A DNA stretch of 39,411 bases from an uncultured beta proteobacterium (lineage in GTDB: Bacteria; Pseudomonadota; Gammaproteobacteria; Burkholderiales; Burkholderiaceae_C), in the NCBI GenBank assembly GCA_903822205.1, contig CAIJOK010000123.1:1-39411 (forward strand), written 5' to 3'. Positions 32,988 through 39,411 of the stretch are shown in pieces. The stretch's first letter is position 1, and the number at the start of each line of letters is the position of its first letter. The notes beneath the pieces were generated by a model that had not been told where the DNA came from, ran no database searches, and saw only the letters and a list, made by a program, of their open reading frames with translations. Both the position numbers and the translations under genes were made by a program.

Positions 32988-35602
32988 GAAAGATGTTCGT
33001 ATTCAATGCCATTGATCAAGGGCAAAGTAAACAAAAATTGGGTGCCTTGTCCGGTCACCGTTTTGACCACCAAGGTTCCTCCCAGGCGTTGTGTCTCGTC
33101 CATCACTGTCGCCAGCCCAATTCCACGCCCTGAGAGCGTGGAAACCGCGCTGCTGCTACTGATGTTGTCCCTGAAAATCAATTGAGCCACCTCTTCGTCG
33201 GCAACGTGATGCACGGTGTCGGCTCCGTAGAGGCCGACCGCAACCGCCCGTTGCCGTAGCAACTGAATGTCAATTCCGGCACCATCATCCGTGATGGCAA
33301 GCAAGAGAGTGTTGTGATCTAGGTTGATACGGCAAGTGATTTGTCCGATTTCATCTTTTCCCTCTGTCCAGCGGCTCTCGGGGGTTCCCAAACCATGTGC
33401 AACGGCGTTGCGAAAGACATGCCCTAGGGCGTGCAAAAACTTTTGATACGGTTGCGGATCGATCCAGACATCGTCGCCTCCTACAACTTGAATGGATGCC
33501 ACTTCCTTGTCCAGGCGTGTCGCGGCCTGTTGCACCAGGCTGTCAAAGTCGGCCAGCACCTTTTTGAGATTGACCCTGCGCAAGTGAAGCATCTCATGGA
33601 GCAGGATGCGCGTTTCGGCTAAGCTTGTATCGATGGTGTCCCCATGCAGCAAGCGTGCAGCCATCTGTTCAAGTTGCCGTGCCTGATCGGCAGACAGGGT
33701 GATGATTTTTCTGTTTTCGAGAAACGCCTGACCCAGTGCGCCGGCCAAGATGGCCATGTCCTGCTCAAAGGGTGCTTGCAGTTCCTGGACTGGCACGGAC
33801 GCGGCGATTTTTTGCAGCGACAAGGTATCGCCTTGCGCCACCAAGCCCGACAAACGGGTTTCTATCTCGTGCAGAACCTGGGGGGTATGGATAAAACTGA
33901 ACTGGTTCAGCATCCCCTTGTGGGTGTGTATTTCTCGGTACAGCGCACGAGCAATGGCGTTGGGAGAGTTTGTTTCATGGAGCCAGCGCTGCACACTGTG
34001 GCTTGTGAACTCACGAAAGGCATCGATGGCCTCAAAAAAATTGCGGGTATCAGAGACAGCCATGACGATCAATTCAAGACGACACCGCTCGCTTTGTAGC
34101 AGTGATGCCAACCGCCGCTCCTCGGTGATGTCGGTCAGAACCACCATCACTTCCCTGTTCTCCAGAATTTTGTATTCGGCTTTCAGCAAAGTGTTACCTC
34201 GCACAATTTCTGCGGGAAGGAGACTCAGCATGCTCTCTTGGGTGGCAGGCTCTGACTCGGCCAACACGGCGGTAATGATCTCGCCAAAGAAATTTGCCCT
34301 GTCTGCGTTCTCGCTCAACACCAGCGCCGCGTTGGTGCCCGCTGGGGCGAAGCCCAACATGGTTTGACAGGCACGGCTGGTTTCGGGGCCGATCAACAGG
34401 TTCATGCCAAACGATAGAAAACCTTGCCCTGAGTTATTGAGCAGGTTGCTTACCCGTTGTCGCCCCAATATGGCGGCTTCTTCTGACCGCATAAGTTGTG
34501 CCTGGGTCAGTTGAATCACCTTGAGTGCAGCCTCTTTGGCCTCCAGCAGTTCTTTCATGCTGGCCATCTGTGTTTTGATGAGTGTCAGCAATTTATTAAA
34601 GTTGACCGCCACCAGGCCCAGCTCATCTTTGCCCCCAATATCAATGCGCGTGTTCCAAGCGGATTCGCCTTCCATCGTGTCAAGCTGTTTGGCAAATCGA
34701 TGCAAGCGACGAACCAGCATGAAATGCAGTACCAGCCCAAGCAGCGTGGTCATGATCAAGGCCGTCCACCCCAACTGCTGGCGAACTTGCTGATAGAGCA
34801 ACTCGCCCTGTTGGTGAACCAACCTTGGCATATCCAGCAAAATGAGGGCAACATGGTGCTTGAGAATATCTCGCACAGGGTAATAAATTTTGTACGTATC
34901 TGAATCAAAGGAAGTCCAAAACTGCCCGCTCCCGATCGATCCCGGTGTCAAGAAATTGGGCCACGAGATCAAGCCTGTCGGCATGTCAGTTTGGGTACTC
35001 AAATCAAAGGACAGTTTGGTTTGTTCTCGCAGTTTTGATAGGTGTTCAGCGTCAAGCAATCGTCCCAACACCACCGTGCCGACGATATCGCCGATCGAAT
35101 CCGTTCGAACAATACCCGCCCAACAGATCTGCATGAGATGGACACCGGTTTTGATAATGCCGCACTGCGCAAGTTGTGAATTGTTTTTGATGTATTCAAA
35201 ATAAGGTTCATTCTGAGGGGCCAGGATATCCAAAAGCACACCATCTATCGTGATCGCGCTCGATATCAACAAGTTGCCATTTTTGCCAAAGATCACGCTG
35301 ATGGCAAGGTTGGCCGGTGCTAGGCTGGCCTCGCCAATGTTGTCTTGGGCCCAACGGGCATCGGGCTTTTGGACATAACGGTACATCTCGTTCCAGATCG
35401 CCCAGTCGGTTGTCAGACTCTTCAAACTGATGGCGCTGGCTTCAAAACTTTGTTCTACCCTGCCCATGTTATCAATGACATCGCCGCGCTCAATGGTGTC
35501 ATAACTTTCACTCATGCTTCTCTGAAGTAATACCAGGCTCACGCTGGCCATCAAGCCAAAACAGAGAATAAAGGCGAGAATAATTTTTAGTCGAATACCC
35601 AT
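32984..35602 (-). CDS. Membrane sensor kinase: CHASE4-HAMP-coil-Hpt-like-CheA-type ATPase
   Basis: An 872-aa inner-membrane protein. TM1 is at about 8-27; a periplasmic CHASE4-type sensor at 35-270 (LKSLTTDWAIWNEMYRYV); TM2 at 278-297; HAMP at 298-345; coiled coil to about 385; a PAS-like block around 385-495 (NNSGQGFLSFGMN, REVMVVLTDITEERR). At 555-565 REIHTHKGMLN matches the H-T-x-K-G phosphorylation site of CheA P1/Hpt domains (H559). The C-terminal ATPase is CheA-like: HVFRNAVAHGLGTPESRW (N box), ITDDGAGID (G1), STLSGRGIGLATV (G2) and a GTQFLFTLPL end. There is no HisKA dimerisation helix and no CheW-like domain. Likely phosphorylates the CheY-like protein in the same operon. Confidence 0.85.
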   Translation of the reverse strand: MGIRLKIILAFILCFGLMASVSLVLLQRSMSESYDTIERGDVIDNMGRVEQSFEASAISLKSLTTDWAIWNEMYRYVQKPDARWAQDNIGEASLAPANLAISVIFGKNGNLLISSAITIDGVLLDILAPQNEPYFEYIKNNSQLAQCGIIKTGVHLMQICWAGIVRTDSIGDIVGTVVLGRLLDAEHLSKLREQTKLSFDLSTQTDMPTGLISWPNFLTPGSIGSGQFWTSFDSDTYKIYYPVRDILKHHVALILLDMPRLVHQQGELLYQQVRQQLGWTALIMTTLLGLVLHFMLVRRLHRFAKQLDTMEGESAWNTRIDIGGKDELGLVAVNFNKLLTLIKTQMASMKELLEAKEAALKVIQLTQAQLMRSEEAAILGRQRVSNLLNNSGQGFLSFGMNLLIGPETSRACQTMLGFAPAGTNAALVLSENADRANFFGEIITAVLAESEPATQESMLSLLPAEIVRGNTLLKAEYKILENREVMVVLTDITEERRLASLLQSERCRLELIVMAVSDTRNFFEAIDAFREFTSHSVQRWLHETNSPNAIARALYREIHTHKGMLNQFSFIHTPQVLHEIETRLSGLVAQGDTLSLQKIAASVPVQELQAPFEQDMAILAGALGQAFLENRKIITLSADQARQLEQMAARLLHGDTIDTSLAETRILLHEMLHLRRVNLKKVLADFDSLVQQAATRLDKEVASIQVVGGDDVWIDPQPYQKFLHALGHVFRNAVAHGLGTPESRWTEGKDEIGQITCRINLDHNTLLLAITDDGAGIDIQLLRQRAVAVGLYGADTVHHVADEEVAQLIFRDNISSSSAVSTLSGRGIGLATVMDETQRLGGTLVVKTVTGQGTQFLFTLPLINGIEYEHLS

Positions 35603-35641
35603 TGCGGATACTTTCTTTACTGGCGGCCGGAAAGGTCTGAT

Positions 35642-37243
35642 TTATGAAAGCAGCACACTTTGTCCATTTTGGCTTGTGAATATCACCCCTGTTTGCGGAT
35701 CTACAGAAAATGTCCCTGCACCGAAATCTCGGCGCAATTGCACGGTCAATTTGCCAAACGACAGTTCAACCGAACCCTCTACGCCAGCGTTGGCCTGGAG
35801 TTTGGCGGTCAGTGCCACAGCCAATTCCTTTTTGAGTTCAACTTCTTCAATCAGCATTTGACCCCACACCTGCAAAACGTGCTGTCGAGAGGCCTTGACA
35901 CGACCCAACAGGCCCTTGGGGTCACCGGTTGATGTTAATTGTTTGATCAGTTTGTTGAGCGTGGCTTCACTGGTTTTTTCCACCTCAATGCGACGCAGCA
36001 GGGCTGCATACTTGGCCGTCAGATCGGGGTTATCGCCCAGCACAACCCGAGTGGTGCTTGATTTAGCAGACCCCAGCCAGGGCACTTGAAGCATCATGGC
36101 AGCGGTTGCCACGCCCCCCACCAAGCGAGCGCGAGAGGGTGCGTTGGCACCGATGACGATGTGGTTCAATGAATGCAGGATGCAATCGATCACCATGTTG
36201 TCGACGGCAATCACCGTGCCGGCTGTGATCAAGGAACCTTCGGCAAATCGCGCATGAACTGCGCCAGTTGCACGAAGTTCGGCGTGAGCAATCACCCCGC
36301 CTGCAATCAAAATGTTGCCATCTGCTTGAAGGTGTCCGCCATCAACCAGGCCATCGACCACGATGTCACCACTGGCCTGCACTTTCATGCCTTGAACCAC
36401 TTCACCCAAAACGTGGACGGTCCCATCAAAATGAATGTTGCCAGTCGCCATGTTGACCTCTTTCAGGCTCAACACAGGCTCAACCATCACGCCACCCTTC
36501 ACACGAACAGGTTGGCCGTTCACCGCAGCCAACAGCAGATTGGGGTCATCGTTTGAGACGCAAGCACCGTCTAGTGGTGTGGCAAAAAAGGTGTCTTCAC
36601 CCGCCATAGCGGGCAAAACTTGGCCTTTGACGGTTTGACCGTTGAAACCAGACGTGGAAGGGATGCGGCGCATCAGCGCATCACCCGGGTGAACAACCGC
36701 AATGACACCGTGCTCACGGTAATCGATCAAACCGTGATCATTGATCTGTGGCTGTCGGTCCACCGTTTGTGGTATCAGTGCTTGCAGAACAGCAGGGCTG
36801 CCATGCTGGGGCAGCACGGCTGATGCCACCTCGCAATCGGTGCAACTGCTTTGCTGGCAAGCCCGTTCTAGCGCGTCAGTGTCGATGCCACATGTCACAC
36901 CAGCCATGTGCAAGGCAGCCAGCACGTCTGGCACAGATGCAGCTTTGCCACCACGTGCACAAGTGATGGTCAGTGTGGCCGCCATGTCGTCCGGCCTCAC
37001 AGACACAACAATCGTGGCATCAATACGCTTTGCAACCGCCAGTTCAAACACGCTTTGCTGAATTTTGCACATTTCAGCGGCCTTGTGGATGGCCACTTCG
37101 TCCAGCACACAATCACCGTACCCTTGACTCATCAACAAAGAATGCAGAACATCACCACTGAGGTCCTGCCGATTGGGAACAGGCTGCGCAACCAGGAAAA
37201 CCTGATCGGGCGTAACTTTGAATGAAATTCCCTCTATGTTCAT
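35642..37243 (-). CDS. DUF342 / FapA family protein
   Basis: A 533-aa cytoplasmic protein. The N-terminal third is a mixed domain (IDATIVVSVRPDDMAATLTI). The centre is the DUF342/FapA beta-helix: DYREHGVIAVVHPGDALMRR, VKGQVLPA, then repeated glycine turns (GNIHFDGTVHVLGEVVQGMK, VQASGDIVVDGLVDGG, ADGNILIAGGV, RATGAVHARF). The C-terminus is a coiled coil (about 410-490) and a short beta end. FapA proteins occur beside polar-flagellum, chemotaxis and two-component genes and are thought to be scaffold or signal proteins. It lies 39 bases upstream of the kinase on the same strand and probably opens the operon. Promoter expected within 37244-37378. Confidence 0.85.
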   Translation of the reverse strand: MNIEGISFKVTPDQVFLVAQPVPNRQDLSGDVLHSLLMSQGYGDCVLDEVAIHKAAEMCKIQQSVFELAVAKRIDATIVVSVRPDDMAATLTITCARGGKAASVPDVLAALHMAGVTCGIDTDALERACQQSSCTDCEVASAVLPQHGSPAVLQALIPQTVDRQPQINDHGLIDYREHGVIAVVHPGDALMRRIPSTSGFNGQTVKGQVLPAMAGEDTFFATPLDGACVSNDDPNLLLAAVNGQPVRVKGGVMVEPVLSLKEVNMATGNIHFDGTVHVLGEVVQGMKVQASGDIVVDGLVDGGHLQADGNILIAGGVIAHAELRATGAVHARFAEGSLITAGTVIAVDNMVIDCILHSLNHIVIGANAPSRARLVGGVATAAMMLQVPWLGSAKSSTTRVVLGDNPDLTAKYAALLRRIEVEKTSEATLNKLIKQLTSTGDPKGLLGRVKASRQHVLQVWGQMLIEEVELKKELAVALTAKLQANAGVEGSVELSFGKLTVQLRRDFGAGTFSVDPQTGVIFTSQNGQSVLLS

Positions 37244-37378
37244 GATCTCAGCATCCGTGTTGATAACTGAAGTTATCGGGGTTCAAAATTCGACGTAAAC
37301 AAATGATTTATAACAATAAAATGGCTTTACACTGGTCTGACAGGCATCGTGTAAATAGCCTCTGACCAAGAGAAAAAG

Positions 37379-37499
37379 GTAATCGTTTAGACCCCTCACC
37401 CTAACCCTCTCCCCATAGAGGAGAGGGCCGGGGTGAGGGGCAACATCACACTGGATTCCCTCTTGAGCGGGAATGACGGCGGGGGGTCTAAACGGTTAC
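37379..37499. mobile_element. Intact 121-bp short inverted-repeat element with 8-bp target duplication
   Basis: Ends GTAATCGTTTAGACCCC and GGGGTCTAAACGGTTAC, flanked by perfect AGAAAAAG repeats (37371-37378, 37500-37507). The interior holds a CCCTCACCC... / ...GGGGTGAGGG hairpin and part of a dRS3-like palindrome, unlike the interiors of the other copies. Confidence 0.85.
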
Positions 37500-37771
37500 A
37501 GAAAAAGCCATGGTGAATCATGACACAAATACTGGCGCGTTGCCGGAAACGAGCTCCAATTTTCGGCGGTGTCTCACGTTGTCATACAGCGCTGAACATG
37601 ATGCGTCAAGGTTGGCCTCAGCGGCTGATCGCTCCATGGCTTTCTGCGGATACCAAGGGAATTTCGCAAAACGGGTTGGGGTTGCGACGATAGATCGAAC
37701 TGCCTGTCTTCGAGACATGCCTCGAAAAAAGAAAGCAATGTGCCTTTCGCGTTGGTGTGCTTCTCCCAATC

Positions 37772-37973
37772 GAAAGCGTTTAGACCCCCGTTTTGCAAAT
37801 CCCCCCTAACCCCCCTTCGTTAAAGGGGGGAACAAATGCGCCGCATTGACAGAGTAGGCTAACCATTCTTACCCCCCTTTCGTTAAAGGGGGGGTAAGGG
37901 GGATTTCTGTGATTGGTTGCACAACATCACTTTTATTCGCACTACATTTGGTATGGTGGGTCTAAACGGTTAC
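37772..37973. mobile_element. 202-bp short inverted-repeat element
   Basis: Ends GAAAGCGTTTAGACCCCC and GGGTCTAAACGGTTAC. The interior is a C-run/G-run hairpin pair (AATCCCCCCTAACC, TTAAAGGGGGG) shared with the 441-bp element at 28794. No target duplication. The 264 bases before it (37508-37771) contain no recognised gene; minus-strand frames of 70-80 codons there match nothing I know. Confidence 0.75.
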
Positions 37974-38029
37974 CTTGTAGGATATTCGTCCCACTGAAGG
38001 GTGCTGCATATTCTTGCTTTCAAACCAAG

Positions 38030-38143
38030 TTAAATGGCATACCCACACAAATAAACAGAGCTATCAAAACGTGAAACCTCTAATAAAACTTCAGCATCTA
38101 TTAATCTCGCTTGAATAATTTCTTCTATTTCTATTTTCTGCAT
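38030..38143 (-). pseudogene. Truncated HEPN-domain fragment
   Basis: A 37-aa frame: MQKIEIEEIIQARLIDAEVL then SRFDSSVYLCGYAI and stop. This matches the start of HEPN-type proteins (R-x-x-DAExL, then RFDGAxYLxGYAxELxLK), but the rest of the domain, including the second helix pair, is missing. Likely a leftover of a HEPN/nucleotidyltransferase pair. Confidence 0.5.
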
Positions 38144-38508
38144 AAAAGTTTCTAATTACTCGCTGAATCATAACGTCACAATTAGGCAGCGGTGCTGAAA
38201 AGGCGCACACGACGCACAACCCATGAATGGTATCCAACCTAAAACCCGCAAGCTGACTGCCAGCGCACAAAAGCCAAAATAATCTCTAAACAGCGAGTGC
38301 ATACAAAGCGAAGCCACTGCAAAATATGGAGTTGATACCGTAGATGTAACAAGGGCTAGAGGCAAAAAGAGCATATCGACTTGAGCTGCCTAATGTCAAA
38401 AGTAAGGGGCGACTCGCATCAGCGCGGTTGGAAACTGTGGCGATTTGTTGAAAAGGTCGTCAATTAACGCTACTCTGACGTTGCTATTTTTTACACTATT
38501 CGTCCAAA
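38144..38508. other. Intergenic stretch, nothing recognised
   Basis: About 365 bases. A 68-codon minus-strand frame (38168-38374) is hydrophobic and Cys-rich but matches no family and lacks a ribosome site. No repeat shared with the rest of the window was seen. Confidence 0.4.
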
Positions 38509-39276
38509 CTATTTGCGATCAACCGTTGCACCCATTGTTCGCATATAGTCCAGGTAGTTGCCAGTAAATTTATATCGCCCAACATGAACCGTGTTGCTTA
38601 CTACATCTGCCCAGATTTCGCCTCCGCAATCGATCCAGCGTTTGCAAAATCCAATGTCCTCTCCAGCGTTTATGCCGTCAATGGATTTAACCAAAGGATT
38701 GAAGAATCCCCAGTTGTTTGACATGCGAGGTATGTTTTCATCTTCTTCTGGGAAACCCTGCCCCTTGAGTTCCGGGTAGCGTATCATCATAAGCTCGATA
38801 ACTTCACGGCGGATGAGCATGGAGCCAGTTCCGATAGATTTCGCGCGCACAAACCCACTTTTTACCTCAATGCTGCCATTTTTGTCTGGTAATATTTCCC
38901 CGACAAATCTGTAACCCTGCCGGAGAAGATCGTCTATTCCTAGATCGCTCCTTGATGGATCGAAATTATCCCAAAAAAAATTGCGACGCGGATATAGTGC
39001 GCCCACCACATGAAAGCCGCTATCGATCATTTTGAAAATAGTGGAGTATTCGATACCTTGGTCGGAATCCAACATGAATAGATGGGTGAAATCTCCTGCC
39101 AAAAAATCAGCGATCACAGTATTTCTTAGGTGGCTGATGATAGAGGCACTGTGAAAAACGATTCTTACTGCTATGTTATGCTGCAGTGCAAACTTATTAA
39201 AGTCCAAAGCAGAAATAGCGGTTTCAACGGTAATAGTTCCACTGTGCGTTGGAATGGCGAAGTAAATATTTATCAT
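38509..39276 (-). CDS. Glycosyltransferase-like (GT-A fold) protein
   Basis: A 255-aa protein. It starts MINIYFAIPTHSGTITVETA, followed by SHLRNTVIADFLAGDFTHLF and MLDSDQGIEYSTI. The strand ending in LDSDQG is a DxD-type metal motif, and the order resembles GT-A fold proteins of the Anp1-like / phage-encoded type. A later block (RAKSIGTGSMLIRREVIELM) and GEDIGFCKRWIDCGGEIWAD, with ED and a terminal His (VHVG), complete the active-site pattern. Substrate unknown. It is free-standing and preceded by a copy of the AT-rich repeat that occupies its probable promoter region. Confidence 0.6.
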   Translation of the reverse strand: MINIYFAIPTHSGTITVETAISALDFNKFALQHNIAVRIVFHSASIISHLRNTVIADFLAGDFTHLFMLDSDQGIEYSTIFKMIDSGFHVVGALYPRRNFFWDNFDPSRSDLGIDDLLRQGYRFVGEILPDKNGSIEVKSGFVRAKSIGTGSMLIRREVIELMMIRYPELKGQGFPEEDENIPRMSNNWGFFNPLVKSIDGINAGEDIGFCKRWIDCGGEIWADVVSNTVHVGRYKFTGNYLDYMRTMGATVDRK

Positions 39277-39293
39277 GGGCAGTCTTGATGTTA

Positions 39294-39352
39294 TAAGTCA
39301 GAAAAAGAAAGTTATTTAGCATTGAATGCAATAATTTAATTTACCAAAAAAG
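39294..39352 (-). repeat. AT-rich dispersed repeat, partial copy 3
   Basis: In reverse it matches 29076-29134 (AAATTAAATTATTGCATTCA, TTTTTCTGACTTAT). It lies 18 bases upstream of the minus-strand glycosyltransferase-like gene. Confidence 0.65.
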
Positions 39353-39411
39353 CTGAAGAGAAGAAATACGAAGCTGCAAAGTAAGTTTCGCGATTCCCTT
39401 TCGTTAAGATG

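Overview
The window looks like a chromosomal segment of a Gram-negative proteobacterium, probably beta or gamma. Supporting signs are Sec signal peptides, O-antigen polymerase and ligase type genes, FapA/CheX/FIST signalling proteins, and intergenic repeats of the kind common in those classes. No rRNA or tRNA gene was seen, so the lineage cannot be fixed further. The left 12 kb is clearly AT-rich and full of surface-polysaccharide genes and broken genes. From about 13 kb on the sequence is GC-rich and mostly housekeeping or signalling. This suggests a horizontally acquired polysaccharide island on the left.

Layout. 1-2.9 kb is an accessory scrap-yard: a 5'-truncated Rpn-type nuclease, a DUF2281 antitoxin with a truncated VapC toxin, a KilA-N protein and a mobile-element-interrupted ugd remnant. 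3.1-11.6 kb is a polysaccharide cluster on the + strand: two GT2 and two intact GT4 glycosyltransferases, a Wzy-like polymerase, an acyltransferase-3 and a decayed duplicate of one GT4. 11.6-13.1 kb holds debris (truncated DUF4160, frameshifted DUF3800).

13.2-21.3 kb, all on the minus strand, is the most interesting part: a complete diversity-generating retroelement (DGR). In transcription order it has a 1445-aa secreted DUF1566/RCC1 protein, an orphan mqsA between two 26-bp direct repeats, a 254-aa secreted DUF1566 protein ending in the variable region (VR), an Avd-like helical protein, the template repeat (TR), and a DGR-type reverse transcriptase. TR and VR differ by 22 substitutions at TR adenines, none at C, G or T within the aligned core, plus one inserted codon. 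The first DUF1566 module of the 1445-aa protein is co-linear with TR and also differs mainly at TR adenines. It looks like a second, older product of the same mutagenic process.

21.9-28.8 kb carries housekeeping genes: ribD with an overlapping O-antigen-ligase/TPR gene, purN, prmC, plsY and aroD. 29.3-37.2 kb, minus strand, is a signalling block: a FapA/DUF342 protein, a CHASE4-HAMP kinase with an Hpt-like site and CheA-like ATPase, a CheX-like phosphatase and a CheY-like receiver in one apparent operon, followed by a DUF4351 remnant and a FIST protein fused to a DUF1631-like segment. 37.3-39.4 kb holds repeats, a HEPN fragment and a glycosyltransferase-like gene.

Throughout the window lies a family of seven short non-coding elements with shared ends (consensus GTAACCGTTTAGACCCCC). 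Two are flanked by perfect 8-bp target duplications. The ends and duplications fit MITEs mobilised by an IS66-type transposase. They carry different internal repeats, are sometimes nested, and break or trim neighbouring genes.
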